This document shows positions 37,077 to 47,027 of a DNA stretch of 58,357 nucleotides, piece after piece; the stretch's first letter is position 1; each line of letters opens with the position of its first letter. A model generated the notes under the pieces. That model did no database searches. It was given only the letters and a program-made list of their open reading frames with translations, and was not told the origin of the DNA. The translations under genes were made by a program, and so were the position numbers. The stretch comes from BTRG01 sp036986275 (GTDB taxonomy: Bacteria; Pseudomonadota; Gammaproteobacteria; Acidiferrobacterales; SZUA-150), in the NCBI GenBank assembly GCA_036986275.1, contig BTRG01000008.1, forward strand, positions 1-58,357, written 5' to 3'.

Positions 37077-38531
37077 ATGGGCATTAAGGCACGCGTACTG
37101 ATTATTGACAGTGATCCTGAGAGAAGAAATTACCTAAAGGGAATCGTGGAATTTATAGAATGTCAAGCCTTACCAGTGCCCGTTAGCGATGACCTGGAAG
37201 GTGTCGTAGGGAGTGTTGATAGTTTTAATGTGGCGGTAATAGCGCCGTGTAATAATGAAAAACAACAGGGAGAGATAGCCAGGAAACTGAATGATTGGTC
37301 ACCTGACACACCCATCATGTTTCTTACATTGGACAAGACTGCAAATGAGCCAGAGATCGTCAGTACACTGTCAGTGTCAACACAGGTACTATCCTTGCCG
37401 CTTACCTTTAACGTTCTGGCCGATGCGTTAGCGAGATTCCCGTACAGCGCGCCAGAGAACAAAACATTATCTTTCCCCCGTAATCCGGAATTGTTTCGTA
37501 ACCTTGCAGGCAAGAGCAGAGCAGTGAAACAGGTCAGGACATTAATAGAGCAAGTAGCAAATACTGATGCCAATGTCCTGATTCTTGGAGAATCCGGAAC
37601 CGGCAAAGAAGTCGTTGCACGTAATTTGCATTACCACTCTGCACGCAAGGATAAGCCTTTTGTGCCCATCAATTGTGGGGCGATACCGGAGGACTTGCTG
37701 GAAAGCGAGTTGTTTGGCCATGAAAAGGGTGCGTTTACCGGTGCTATCTCGTCCCGCCGGGGGCGTTTTGAGATGGCCGACGGTGGCACGTTATTTCTTG
37801 ATGAAATAGGGGATATGAGTCTGTCTATGCAAGTAAAACTGCTGCGTGTCTTGCAGGAGAGAGTATTTGAAAGAATAGGTGGCAATAAAAGCATACATGT
37901 GGATGTGAGAATTATCGCGGCAACGCACCGCGATCTGGAAGAAGGAATTGCTGAAGGAAAATTCAGAGAGGACCTGTATTACAGGCTCAATGTTTTTCCT
38001 ATCGAAATGCCACCCTTGCGAGAGCGCATCGAAGACTTGCCCATACTTATCAAGGATCTTGCTGAACGCGCGGCACATCAACGGGAAACCCGCATTCGGA
38101 TGACAGCGCAGGCTATATGTTGCCTGGGTCAATACCCATGGCCGGGAAATGTCAGGGAGCTGGCAAATTTGATTGAACGACTGTCGATTTTATTTCCTAC
38201 TGGTTTGATCGATGCGCGTGATTTGCCGGCCAAGTATCAGGGCGAGCACAATGGTGAGCTGGAAATACCAGAAACTATTGCTGAAGATGGTTTAAACCAG
38301 ATTATTCTGGGGGAATTACGCTTACCTGAGGACGGTATGAATCTGAAAGAACATCTAAGTCAGCTGGAGCAGTCGTTTATTATACAGGCACTGGAAGAGG
38401 CGGATGGTGTTGTTGCCCATGCCGCGACACTTTTACATATGCGCCGTACAACTCTTGTTGAGAAGTTGCGTAAGTATGATTACAAGAGTGAAAAGGCGCG
38501 ACGGGATATTGACGAACATTATGCAGCTTAG
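37077..38531 (+). CDS. fleQ: FleQ, master flagellar activator (sigma-54 enhancer-binding protein)
   Basis: About 484 residues. The N-terminal FleQ-type receiver-like domain (1-120) lacks the usual phosphorylation pattern. The AAA+ domain has Walker A GESGTGKE, the sigma-54 contact loop EKGAFTGAISS and Walker B GGTLFLDEIGDM. The C-terminal HTH is HAATLLHMRRTTLVEKLRKY. FleQ activates early flagellar operons and binds c-di-GMP. ATG 37077 follows AAGGTGG by 6 bases; GTG 37071 is an alternative. Order fleQ-fleS-fleR is as in Pseudomonas. Confidence 0.95.
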   Translation: MGIKARVLIIDSDPERRNYLKGIVEFIECQALPVPVSDDLEGVVGSVDSFNVAVIAPCNNEKQQGEIARKLNDWSPDTPIMFLTLDKTANEPEIVSTLSVSTQVLSLPLTFNVLADALARFPYSAPENKTLSFPRNPELFRNLAGKSRAVKQVRTLIEQVANTDANVLILGESGTGKEVVARNLHYHSARKDKPFVPINCGAIPEDLLESELFGHEKGAFTGAISSRRGRFEMADGGTLFLDEIGDMSLSMQVKLLRVLQERVFERIGGNKSIHVDVRIIAATHRDLEEGIAEGKFREDLYYRLNVFPIEMPPLRERIEDLPILIKDLAERAAHQRETRIRMTAQAICCLGQYPWPGNVRELANLIERLSILFPTGLIDARDLPAKYQGEHNGELEIPETIAEDGLNQIILGELRLPEDGMNLKEHLSQLEQSFIIQALEEADGVVAHAATLLHMRRTTLVEKLRKYDYKSEKARRDIDEHYAA

Positions 38532-38578
38532 AAAGGGGAGGTTGTATCTTATTGTAATCAATTAGAAAAATAAGCGGC

Positions 38579-39853
38579 ATGCTTTTTGCTCTCAAGGCCA
38601 GGACAGAAACTACTATGTCTTTTCGGGATTTAGGATACTGGATAGAAATGAACCATCTGGCAGCACAGTCGGTAGATCTTGAAGAAGCGTTTCAGGTATT
38701 CAATGAACTATCTGAACAATTAATCGTTTCCTACCAGGGCCTAGAGCACAAGGTTTCTGCATTGACCAGCGAGCTGGAATCAGTTCATGGTGAACGTAAG
38801 AAACAATTGGCCGAAAAAGAAAAGCTTGCAGCCAGGCTTGAGCAATTACTGCATGCCTTACCAGGCGGCGTTATTGTTCTGGATATGGCCGGTGTAGTAC
38901 GGGAATGTAATCCAGCAGCCGAAAAACTCCTTGGCACACCTCTGCTTAAAGAAGCATGGCGCGAAGTGATCGCCAGGGCATTTATCCCGGGCAGTGATGG
39001 ATATGAAGTGCGGCTAAAGAGCGGCGCCCTGGTAAATGTTTCTATAAGCACTCTCAAAGATGAGCCTGGACAAATCCTGCTGATTAATGATTTAACCGAG
39101 ACAAGGCAATTACAGGATAAACTAAACCATAATTCACGACTCGCTGCCATGGGAGAAATGGTAGCCAGACTGGCTCATCAATTACGCACACCCCTGGCAT
39201 CAGCGCTACTTTACTCATCAAATGTAAGCTCAGCAAATATCAGCGCATGCAAACAGGAAAAACTGGCAACCAGGCTACATTCAAATCTACTTCATCTTGA
39301 ATCTCTGATCAAAGATATGCTGCTCTTTGCGCGTGAGGGCATTAACGGAAGAGAGGCATTAAAGGTATCTACATTAATATCGCAACTGCAGGAGATGGTA
39401 AAACCGCTGGTCCTTGATAAAGGCGCCAGAGTGAAAGTAATTGATAATTGCGCAAACGCATCGGTTTACGTAAACAAGGATTCAATACTGGGTGCGCTGC
39501 AAAACATGATTGACAATGCACTACAGGCTTGTGTCGACAGCCGGGCTGAAATCATCTTGCACGCACGTATGGCTCCTGCCAATGCAATTGACCTTGTTGT
39601 TCAGGACAACGGTCCCGGTATCCCCGAAAGCCAGAAAGAAAAAATATTTGAACCATTCTTCACAACCAGGAGCCAGGGTACGGGTCTGGGTCTTGCTGTT
39701 GTTCATGCCGTGGCACGTGCGCATGATGGGGCAGCCTGGCTGGAATCAGAAGTAGGGGGAGGGTGTCAGATAGGTATACGCCTGCCCTTGATGCAGGCTA
39801 GTTTCGATCTTGAAAGCCAAGAACAGAATCTAGCCACAGAGAGACGGGTATGA
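38579..39853 (+). CDS. fleS: FleS, sensor histidine kinase for FleR
   Basis: 424 residues from ATG 38579; ATG 38615 is an equally plausible start. No membrane segment, so cytoplasmic. A coiled coil leads to a PAS domain (about 90-180: LLHALPGGVIVLDMAGVVRECNPAA). It is followed by the histidine phosphorylation box with His in ARLAHQLRTPLA and the ATPase boxes DNALQACVDSR, VQDNGPGIPES, TGLGLAVVHA. It phosphorylates FleR to activate later flagellar genes. The stop overlaps the fleR start by 4 bases. Confidence 0.93.
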   Translation: MLFALKARTETTMSFRDLGYWIEMNHLAAQSVDLEEAFQVFNELSEQLIVSYQGLEHKVSALTSELESVHGERKKQLAEKEKLAARLEQLLHALPGGVIVLDMAGVVRECNPAAEKLLGTPLLKEAWREVIARAFIPGSDGYEVRLKSGALVNVSISTLKDEPGQILLINDLTETRQLQDKLNHNSRLAAMGEMVARLAHQLRTPLASALLYSSNVSSANISACKQEKLATRLHSNLLHLESLIKDMLLFAREGINGREALKVSTLISQLQEMVKPLVLDKGARVKVIDNCANASVYVNKDSILGALQNMIDNALQACVDSRAEIILHARMAPANAIDLVVQDNGPGIPESQKEKIFEPFFTTRSQGTGLGLAVVHAVARAHDGAAWLESEVGGGCQIGIRLPLMQASFDLESQEQNLATERRV

Positions 39854-41184
39854 CACAAAAAAGGCATTTACTTGTGGTAGAGGATGACATTGGCTTGTCT
39901 GATGCTCTGGTCGAGACGTTGGAGATAGCAGAGTTTCACGTAGATCATGCAGCAGATGGTAGCGCCGCTCTCTTATTAATAGATAAAAACAGTTATGATC
40001 TTGTTATCACGGATGTACAAATGGAGCCCATGGATGGGCACACTTTGTTAGCTACGCTTAAAAAAAATCCGGTGTCACCCCCTGTATTGATGATGACAGC
40101 CCATGGCGATATTGCTCAGGCTGTAGATGCCATGCGTAATGGCGCGGTGGATTTTCTCGTAAAACCGTTTGATGCGGGTTTGCTGGAGGATAAAGTAACA
40201 GCCTGCCTGCCGGGCAATTGTGCAGACAATAATGAGTATATGGCGGTGGATAAGCGCAGCAAGGAGCTATTGAGCCTGGCGCAACGTGTGGCAGTCAGTG
40301 AAGCCACGGTATTAATTACAGGAGAAAGCGGTTCCGGCAAGGAAATACTGGCGCAATATATCCATCGTGCTTCAAAAAGGCATGACAAGAATTTTGTTGC
40401 CATCAATTGTGCTGCCATCCCTGAAAATATGTTGGAGGCAATACTGTTCGGTTATGAGAAAGGGGCTTTTACGGGGGCATATCAGGCTATGCCAGGAAAA
40501 TTTGAACAGGCACAAGGCGGCACCTTGTTTCTGGATGAAGTAGCCGAAATGAATCTTGGTCTGCAGGCTAAATTGTTGCGTGTGTTGCAGGAAAAGGAAG
40601 TCGAGCGATTAGGTAGTCGCAAGATGGTAAAGCTGGATGTGCGTGTGCTTGCGGCTACTAATCACTCATTGCATGAGCAGATAAATAAAGGAAAGTTCAG
40701 GGAAGATTTGTTTTACCGTCTGAATGTTTTTCCACTTCATATACCTTCTCTTCGAGAGCGTGTGGAAGACATTATCCCGCTATCAGAAAGTATTCTGGGG
40801 AAACATGCCACCTTGGAAGGTCGTGCAGTGCCGGTGCTGGATGAAGCGGCAGTGCAATTACTGAATACGTATCAGTGGCCAGGCAATGTACGTGAACTTG
40901 ATAACACCTTGCAACGTGCCTTGATATTACAGCCCGGACATACAATAGGTGTGGCCGATATACAACTGGATGCGGGGCCGTCAGAAGCAGGTGATAGCCC
41001 TGAAGATGAAACAGAGTCATTGGGAGATGACCTGAAGTCTCGAGAACAGACGCTGATCATAGAGGCATTGAATCAGGGTCGCGGCAGCAGAAAGTATGCT
41101 GCTGAGAAGCTGGGTATTAGCCCCAGGACACTGCGTTATAAGCTGGCACAAATGCGTGATCAGGGGATAAGTATCCCCTGTTAA
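39850..41184 (+). CDS. fleR: FleR, sigma-54-dependent response regulator
   Basis: 444 residues. Receiver domain with Asp12-Asp13 and phospho-acceptor Asp55 (VITDVQMEPMDG). AAA+ domain with GESGSGKE, FGYEKGAFTGAYQ and GGTLFLDEVAEM. The Fis-type HTH is GSRKYAAEKLGISPRTLRYKLA. It turns on hook-basal-body genes with RpoN. The last codons form a palindrome, and fliE follows after 37 bases. Confidence 0.95.
   Translation: MTQKRHLLVVEDDIGLSDALVETLEIAEFHVDHAADGSAALLLIDKNSYDLVITDVQMEPMDGHTLLATLKKNPVSPPVLMMTAHGDIAQAVDAMRNGAVDFLVKPFDAGLLEDKVTACLPGNCADNNEYMAVDKRSKELLSLAQRVAVSEATVLITGESGSGKEILAQYIHRASKRHDKNFVAINCAAIPENMLEAILFGYEKGAFTGAYQAMPGKFEQAQGGTLFLDEVAEMNLGLQAKLLRVLQEKEVERLGSRKMVKLDVRVLAATNHSLHEQINKGKFREDLFYRLNVFPLHIPSLRERVEDIIPLSESILGKHATLEGRAVPVLDEAAVQLLNTYQWPGNVRELDNTLQRALILQPGHTIGVADIQLDAGPSEAGDSPEDETESLGDDLKSREQTLIIEALNQGRGSRKYAAEKLGISPRTLRYKLAQMRDQGISIPC
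41161..41180 (+). other. Palindrome at the end of fleR
   Basis: CAGGGGATA (41161-41169), AG, TATCCCCTG (41172-41180). It lies in the last fleR codons. Only TTAAAA follows, so it is a poor terminator; it may pause transcription or shape mRNA ends before fliE. Confidence 0.5.
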
Positions 41185-41221
41185 AAGTATTGAGTAATAA
41201 CCAAATTAAGGCAGACAAGCA

Positions 41222-41542
41222 ATGAATCAGGCAGATATTTCCCAGGTAGTTTCACAGTTGCGCGCAATGGCCGCCGCGGCCGGTGGCCAATCACCACAGG
41301 CAGTAGCACCTGATAATGGGGTGGACTTCTCATCATTACTGAAGAATTCTATTAATAAAGTTAATGAGACTCAGCAAAGTGCAGGTGCCTTGGCCAAGGC
41401 ATTTGAGACAGGCGATCCGAACATCAATCTTGAACAGGTCATGGTTGCATTACAAAAGTCCAATATCTCCTTTCAGGCGATGACACAGGTCAGGAATAAA
41501 CTGGTTTCTGCCTATCAGGAAATTATGAGCATGCCGGTATAA
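41222..41542 (+). CDS. fliE: FliE, MS-ring/rod junction protein
   Basis: 106 residues, standard size. Family pattern: DFSSLLKNSINKVNETQQSAG followed by AFETGDPNINLEQVMVALQK and the C-terminal MTQVRNKLVSAYQEIMSMPV. FliE links the MS ring to the rod. No separate sigma-54 site was found between fleR and fliE, so it is probably transcribed from the fleSR promoter. First gene of fliEFGHIJ. Confidence 0.96.
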   Translation: MNQADISQVVSQLRAMAAAAGGQSPQAVAPDNGVDFSSLLKNSINKVNETQQSAGALAKAFETGDPNINLEQVMVALQKSNISFQAMTQVRNKLVSAYQEIMSMPV

Positions 41543-41576
41543 CCATACTGTATTGCATCTATATCTATAAGCGTAT

Positions 41577-43256
41577 ATGGCAGAACAAGCAATTACAGCG
41601 AAGGCCGTCCCAATCGAGCTTGAGAGTGCAGCAACCCCTATGCCTGCCAGCATACAGGGCCTAAGCCGCTTGCCTTTGTTGCGTCAGTTAGGTTTGTTGA
41701 TAGGCCTGGCGGCCAGTGTTGCCATAGGTGTTGCAGTCGTGCTGTGGTCACAAACGCCTAATTATCGTTTGTTATATGGGAATCTTGCTGAGCGAGACCT
41801 TACGCAGATTGCTTCCGCGCTGGACCAGGCAAATATCCCTTACAAGATTGACTACAATACAGGCGCCATGATGGTGGATGAACAACATGCTAATGCCGCC
41901 AGGCTGAATCTGGCATCACATGGTTTGCCGCAGAGCGCTAAAGAGGGTTTTGAACTGATGGACCAGGATAGCGGTTTCGGAACCAGCCAGTTCATGGAGG
42001 CGGCCCGCTACAACCGCGCCATAGAAGGTGAGTTGGCAAGGACAATAACCAGTATCAGGAATGTCGAAAAGGCGCGTGTACACCTGGCACTGCCAAGGCA
42101 ATCATTATTCGTCCGTAAACAACAGACACCGTCGGCCTCGGTATTTGTGAAGTTGTATCCGGGTCGCCGACTCAGTGAAGGACAGGTTGCCGCCATCGTT
42201 CACATGGTGGCATCGGGCATACCCAATCTGGAAATAGACCGGGTTACGGTGGTGGACCATAAGGGACGATTATTAACCGGCAAGGACAGTAGTGAAATGG
42301 CGCTCAGCGCCACCCACTTCGAGCATACCCAGCGTTTACAGGAACAATATCTAAAGCACATCGAGTCCATTCTTGCTCCCATCCTGGGAGCCGAGAAATT
42401 CAAGGCCCAAGTGGCCGTGGACATGGACTACACCATGACCGAGCAGACACAGGAAAACTATCAGGCCGATCCACAAGCTATTCGTAGTGAACAGATAGTT
42501 GAAGAAAAAACCCTGGCTACGGGTGTTAAAGCCGGTATCCCTGGCGCCCTGTCTAATCAGCCCCCCGTTGCCGCCACAACGGCTACCGAGCAGGGTGATC
42601 AGGCCTTGCGTGCCGCAAACGAGAATGCGACTGCCGGCAGCTACCCCGAGAATACATCACGGCATGCTACGAGAAATTATGAACTGGGACGCACGATAAG
42701 TCATACACGTAAAGTCCCAGGTCAGATCAAGCGCCTTTCTGTTGCAGTAGTGGTGGACAACAAAATGCGGCTGGATAAGGCAGGCAAGACTATCAGCGAG
42801 GCGCTTAGTCAGCAGGACGTTGATCGCATTTCAGTACTGGTAAAGGAGGCTGTTGGTTTTAATGCCGATAGAGGAGATACGGTACGGGTTGTCAACATTC
42901 CGTTTTATGTAACAACTGTAGAAGAGATTGTGCCGTTAGAAGAAGCCATATGGGAGCAGCCCTGGGTATGGGATATTGGTAAACAAGTATTGGGGGGCTT
43001 GGCGGTGATATTGTTGGTATTTACCGTGCTACGACCCGCCATGCGCAACCTGTCAAATAACTCTAAACTGGCAGTGGCGCAGATTGCGCCGGCGGCTGCC
43101 GGCGCCATGGGGGGTGAGGGGTCTGCCAGTGCATTTTTAGATGCCCCTGTAGATAATAGTTATGACGCTGAGTTGAATGCGGCCAAGTCCATGGTCTCTG
43201 AAGATCCCAAGCGTGTGGCACAGGTAGTCAAGAACTGGGTGGGTAACGATGGCTAA
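41577..43256 (+). CDS. fliF: FliF, MS-ring protein
   Basis: 559 residues. First membrane helix ~36-60. Periplasmic ring-building motifs: YRLLYGNLAERDLTQIASALD and VEKARVHLALPRQSLFVRKQ. Second membrane helix ~465-485. The C-terminal tail (DPKRVAQVVKNWVGND) binds FliG. It forms the base ring of the motor. The fliG start overlaps its end by 8 bases, which suits the tight FliF-FliG pairing. Confidence 0.97.
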   Translation: MAEQAITAKAVPIELESAATPMPASIQGLSRLPLLRQLGLLIGLAASVAIGVAVVLWSQTPNYRLLYGNLAERDLTQIASALDQANIPYKIDYNTGAMMVDEQHANAARLNLASHGLPQSAKEGFELMDQDSGFGTSQFMEAARYNRAIEGELARTITSIRNVEKARVHLALPRQSLFVRKQQTPSASVFVKLYPGRRLSEGQVAAIVHMVASGIPNLEIDRVTVVDHKGRLLTGKDSSEMALSATHFEHTQRLQEQYLKHIESILAPILGAEKFKAQVAVDMDYTMTEQTQENYQADPQAIRSEQIVEEKTLATGVKAGIPGALSNQPPVAATTATEQGDQALRAANENATAGSYPENTSRHATRNYELGRTISHTRKVPGQIKRLSVAVVVDNKMRLDKAGKTISEALSQQDVDRISVLVKEAVGFNADRGDTVRVVNIPFYVTTVEEIVPLEEAIWEQPWVWDIGKQVLGGLAVILLVFTVLRPAMRNLSNNSKLAVAQIAPAAAGAMGGEGSASAFLDAPVDNSYDAELNAAKSMVSEDPKRVAQVVKNWVGNDG

Positions 43257-44262
43257 CGCGGAAGCAGCAGCTATACCAGGGGTAGAGCGTGCCGCCATTT
43301 TGTTAATGAGCATGGGTGAAAATGAGGCCGCCCAAGTGCTTAAGCATATGGAACCGAAGGAAGTACAAAAGATTGGCTTGGCAATGGCCGGGCTACAGAA
43401 TGTAAGCAAATCAAAAGCCAGCACTGTACTGCGCAACTTTATCAGCACTGTACAGAATGAGACTGCTCTGGGTATAGGTGCGCAGGATTATGTAAAGAGT
43501 ATGTTGATCAATGCACTGGGTGAAGATAAGGCGGGTTCGGTGCTTGATCGTATCCTTCATGGCGCGAATACAAAAGGACTGGATACCTTGAAGTGGATGG
43601 ATCCACGTGCAGTCTCTGAATTAATCCGCATAGAGCATCCGCAAATTATTTCAATCGTGCTTGCTTATCTTGAAAGCGAACAGGCAGCGGATGTGTTGGC
43701 GTTATTGCCAGATGATATTCGCTTCGATGTGATGATGCGTATCGCAACCCTCGACGGTATACAGCCCTCTGCATTGAATGAGTTGAATGAAATACTGGAA
43801 AAGCAATTTACGGGTAGCACCAATGTGGCCTCGTCCAGTGTCGGTGGGATCAAAACGGCCGCCAATATTCTTAACTTCATGGAAACCTCAACGGAGTCCG
43901 AGATTATCGAGAAGGTTCGTGAGAGTGATTCCGGTCTGGCAGAGAGGATAGAAGAGTTGATGTTTGTGTTTGAAGACCTCGTCACAGTGGATGACAAGGG
44001 CATACAGGCGCTATTGCGTGAGGTTTCCTCAGAGTCACTGGTAGTGGCCATGAAAGGTGCCAGCGAGGGAATCAAGGAAAAGATATTTAATAACATGTCC
44101 AAGCGTGCATCTGAAATGTTGCGTGACGATCTGGAAGTGAAAGGTCCTGTTCGTCTGAGTGAAGTAGAAGCTGCACAGAAGGAAATACTTAGCACTGCCA
44201 GAAAGATGGCTGATGCAGGTGATATCGCGTTAGGAGGCAAGGGTGGCGAAGAGTTTGTCTAG
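43249..44262 (+). CDS. fliG: FliG, motor switch protein
   Basis: 337 residues. N-terminal AAILLMSMGENEAAQVLKHM binds FliF. The middle EHPQIISIVLAYLESEQAAD binds FliM. The C-terminal torque helix region has MFVFEDLVTVDDKGIQALLREV with the charged residues that meet the stator. Ends in GEEFV. Overlaps fliF by 8 and fliH by 20 bases. Confidence 0.97.
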   Translation: MANAEAAAIPGVERAAILLMSMGENEAAQVLKHMEPKEVQKIGLAMAGLQNVSKSKASTVLRNFISTVQNETALGIGAQDYVKSMLINALGEDKAGSVLDRILHGANTKGLDTLKWMDPRAVSELIRIEHPQIISIVLAYLESEQAADVLALLPDDIRFDVMMRIATLDGIQPSALNELNEILEKQFTGSTNVASSSVGGIKTAANILNFMETSTESEIIEKVRESDSGLAERIEELMFVFEDLVTVDDKGIQALLREVSSESLVVAMKGASEGIKEKIFNNMSKRASEMLRDDLEVKGPVRLSEVEAAQKEILSTARKMADAGDIALGGKGGEEFV

Positions 44263-44893
44263 TCTGTCAAAAGTGATAGGTGCCGAGGAATTTGAAAACA
44301 TTGAGCGATGGCAGATACCCGCTATGGGTGCTGCCGATGGGCATCCTGATGAAACCCTGGAACAGCTGCACGCAGCTTCAGTTATGACGGCAAAGCAGAT
44401 GGAGGGTATACAGAACGAGGCATATGAGGAAGGTTTACAACGAGGAAGAAAAGAAGGCCTTGAGCAGGGCCGTGTTCAGGTGAATGCATTGCTTACAGAG
44501 CTATCGAAACCTCTGGAACAGTTGGATGCAGAAGTCATCGATCAGTTAACAGTTCTGGCAACAACCATAGCCAGGCAATTGGTACGTCGGGAATTACACA
44601 TTGACCCAGGCGAAGTGATTGCCGTGGTCAGGGAAACGGTCGCCTTGCTTCCTGTTTCTACACGCAAGGTCAGGGTTCATTTACATCCCGACGATGCCGT
44701 ACGCGTACGGGAAATTATTACTCTGTCTGAAGATGAAGAAGGGTGGAAGATTATTGAAGATCCATTGATGACACGGGGCGGCTGTCAGGTGTTGACCGAG
44801 GCGTCACGTATTGACGCCTCTATTGAGGCCCGGTTGAATGCCATTATTGCCCAGGCTTTTGGTGATGAACGTAAAGGTAGTAATGATGGATAG
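44243..44893 (+). CDS. fliH: FliH, export ATPase regulator
   Basis: 216 residues. N-terminal GAEEFENIERWQIPAMG ends in the conserved Trp region. The centre has the GxxxG-like helical repeat EGLQRGRKEGLEQGRVQ. The C-terminal domain binds FliI (LATTIARQLVRRELHIDPGE). FliH holds FliI inactive and brings it to the export gate. Overlaps fliG by 20 bases. Confidence 0.94.
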   Translation: MAKSLSSLSKVIGAEEFENIERWQIPAMGAADGHPDETLEQLHAASVMTAKQMEGIQNEAYEEGLQRGRKEGLEQGRVQVNALLTELSKPLEQLDAEVIDQLTVLATTIARQLVRRELHIDPGEVIAVVRETVALLPVSTRKVRVHLHPDDAVRVREIITLSEDEEGWKIIEDPLMTRGGCQVLTEASRIDASIEARLNAIIAQAFGDERKGSNDG

Positions 44894-46262
44894 CGCTGTC
44901 GCCGGCAGCCAACGCTGGAATGAGACTCTAAGGCAATTTCGTCTGCGCGCTGATGATGCACCTCCTATCGTTGTTGAAGGCAAGCTGACACGTATGGTAG
45001 GACTGACACTGGAAGCCGTGGGTTGTCATGCGGCGATTGGTTCCCGTTGTAAAGTCGTAAGCCCTTCAGGTAATGAGATTGAGGCTGAGGTAGTCGGTTT
45101 TGCCGGAGAACGTTTGTTTCTTATGCCGACAGGAGTCATGAGCGGCCTGAGTCTGCATGCCCGCGTGATTCCCTCGACCAGCACATACCAGGTAAAGGTA
45201 GGACCAGGTTTGCTGGGTCGCGTACTGGATGGCGCCGGTCTGCCACTGGATGGTCTGGGTTCGATTAATGCATCCCACACCACGCCTTTGAGTGGTCGAT
45301 CCATCAATCCCCTCGAACGACAGCCCATAAGAGAACCCCTGGATGTGGGGGTATGTGCGATTAACTCCCTGTTGACCATAGGCCGCGGTCAGCGCATGGG
45401 TTTGTTCGCCGGTAGCGGTGTAGGCAAGAGCGTATTGCTTGGCATGATGACGCGTTATACCGATGCTGATGTCATTGTTGTCGGCCTGATAGGCGAGCGT
45501 GGCCGTGAAGTGAAGGAGTTTATTGAGAAAAATCTGGGCGCTGAAGGACTAAAGCGTTCTGTCGTTGTTGCCTCGCCTGCCGATACTTCTCCCTTGATGC
45601 GCTTGCATGGCGCCATGCTGGCCACCAGTATTGCAGAATATTTTCGTGACCAGGGCAAGGATGTCCTGTTGTTAATGGACTCTTTGACGCGCTTTGCGCA
45701 GGCGCAACGGGAAATAGCCCTGGCAATAGGCGAACCCCCGGCTACCAAGGGTTATCCACCATCAGTGTTTGCCAAGTTACCGCAATTGGTTGAGCGAGCC
45801 GGTAATGGCCCAAAGGGAACCGGTTCCATTACGGCATTTTATACCGTACTGGTAGAAGGGGATGATCACAATGATCCGGTGGCCGATGCCGTCAGGGCCA
45901 TCGTAGATGGCCATATTGTCTTGTCACGGCGTTTTGCTGAGGCCGGACGCTTTCCCGCGATCGATATCGAGACCTCCATTAGTCGGGTGATGACGGAGAT
46001 AGTTGATCAGCAACACCGTCAATGGGTGCAGAAATTACGCCGGCTCTATTCACTTTATGAACAAAATGCCGATCTTATTAATGTGGGCGCATACAGTGTC
46101 GGCAGCGACGAAAAAATTGATGAAGCCATTGCCTATCATGAACCAATTAATCAGTTTATCGCGCAGGATATGAATCAGGCGATGTCTATGACGGAAAGCA
46201 TTAACTTACTAGGACAGTTATTAAACATAAATTCCAGGAAAAAGGATGAGGAAGTGATATGA
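44883..46262 (+). CDS. fliI: FliI, flagellar export ATPase
   Basis: About 459 residues from ATG 44883 (ATG 44886 also possible, ~8 bases after AAAGG). An upstream ATG at 44838 would overlap fliH more and add residues unlike the family. Walker A GLFAGSGVGKSVLLG; VVGLIGERGREVKEFIEK; Walker B LLLMDSLTRFAQAQREI; SITAFYTVLVEGDDHNDPV. It unfolds and delivers export cargo. Overlaps fliH by 11 bases and fliJ by 4. Confidence 0.97.
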   Translation: MMDSAVAGSQRWNETLRQFRLRADDAPPIVVEGKLTRMVGLTLEAVGCHAAIGSRCKVVSPSGNEIEAEVVGFAGERLFLMPTGVMSGLSLHARVIPSTSTYQVKVGPGLLGRVLDGAGLPLDGLGSINASHTTPLSGRSINPLERQPIREPLDVGVCAINSLLTIGRGQRMGLFAGSGVGKSVLLGMMTRYTDADVIVVGLIGERGREVKEFIEKNLGAEGLKRSVVVASPADTSPLMRLHGAMLATSIAEYFRDQGKDVLLLMDSLTRFAQAQREIALAIGEPPATKGYPPSVFAKLPQLVERAGNGPKGTGSITAFYTVLVEGDDHNDPVADAVRAIVDGHIVLSRRFAEAGRFPAIDIETSISRVMTEIVDQQHRQWVQKLRRLYSLYEQNADLINVGAYSVGSDEKIDEAIAYHEPINQFIAQDMNQAMSMTESINLLGQLLNINSRKKDEEVI

Positions 46263-46699
46263 CTAAATCTCGACGTATGTTGTCAGTAGTGAGAATGGCC
46301 AAACACAAAGAGCAGGACTCTGCACGGAGTTTTGGTCTTGCACAGAAAAGACTGGCGGATGCCCGTAAGTTGCTCGATGAACTGGTGGTTTATCGAGACG
46401 AATATATGGAGTCATACAGCGCAGTGTTCTCCAGTGGTGCGGCCCTAGGAAAGTTGCAGGAATACCGTAAATTTCTTGGTGATCTCAATCTAGCCATTGG
46501 CGCACAACAACAGAAGATAGCGCAAGGGAACAGGATCGTGAACAAGGAAAAGCGGCAATGGATGGATAGCTACTCCAGGCGTCGTGTGCTGAGTAATGTG
46601 CAGACACGTTACGAAGGACAAGAACGTGTCGAGTCAGATAAAAGGGAACAGAGGGAACTGGAACAGTTGACGCAGAGATATAGCAAGCCCTCCTTCTAG
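46259..46699 (+). CDS. fliJ: FliJ, flagellar export component
   Basis: 146 residues, entirely coiled-coil in character: Lys/Glu/Gln-rich, with KEQDSARSFGLAQKRLADAR, a central hydrophobic heptad run and a long C-terminal helix. FliJ escorts chaperones and activates the export gate via FliI. Its start overlaps the fliI stop (ATGA). It ends the fliE-J run; no strong terminator follows. Confidence 0.92.
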   Translation: MTKSRRMLSVVRMAKHKEQDSARSFGLAQKRLADARKLLDELVVYRDEYMESYSAVFSSGAALGKLQEYRKFLGDLNLAIGAQQQKIAQGNRIVNKEKRQWMDSYSRRRVLSNVQTRYEGQERVESDKREQRELEQLTQRYSKPSF

Positions 46700-47027
46700 T
46701 CTCTATGTTTATTGTCAAAAACAGGCTGGCATGTAAATTGCTGGTCACCCCTGTAATTGTAGAATGATGATGGAATATTGACGCATTTAATAAACGAATT
46801 GACAATATCCAGACATAACGTTAATAGCGTTAATTTAATAATGGTATTTATCAAGGAAATTATAGACCGTTACATGGCAGGTATTCGCCGCATAACCAGA
46901 TTGACGCAGACGGTTAGCCATTCAATTGTGACGGGGTTTTAACAAAATAGTCTCTTAAGTTTACCTATATATCGTCGATAAACACACGGAATAAGAGAAA
47001 AACTCACTATGTTAAAAGGATTCTGAC
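46700..47027. other. Intergenic region after fliJ
   Basis: No gene was found. CGTTAAT is repeated twice near 46818-46835. A FliA-type promoter lies at 46955-46981. A possible five-codon frame (47009 ATG) precedes the 62-residue ORF. Confidence 0.5.
46955..46981 (+). promoter_or_regulatory. FliA (sigma-28) promoter before the chemotaxis cluster
   Basis: TTAAGTTT (46955-46962), 11 bases, GTCGATAA (46974-46981). One mismatch in each box against TAAAGTTT-N11-GCCGATAA. It points at the 62-residue ORF and cheY. Confidence 0.75.

Noticed and set aside
41144..41160. TGGCAC near the end of fleR as a sigma-54 site for fliE
   Set aside because: The -12 GC is missing at the required 10-base spacing (TG instead).
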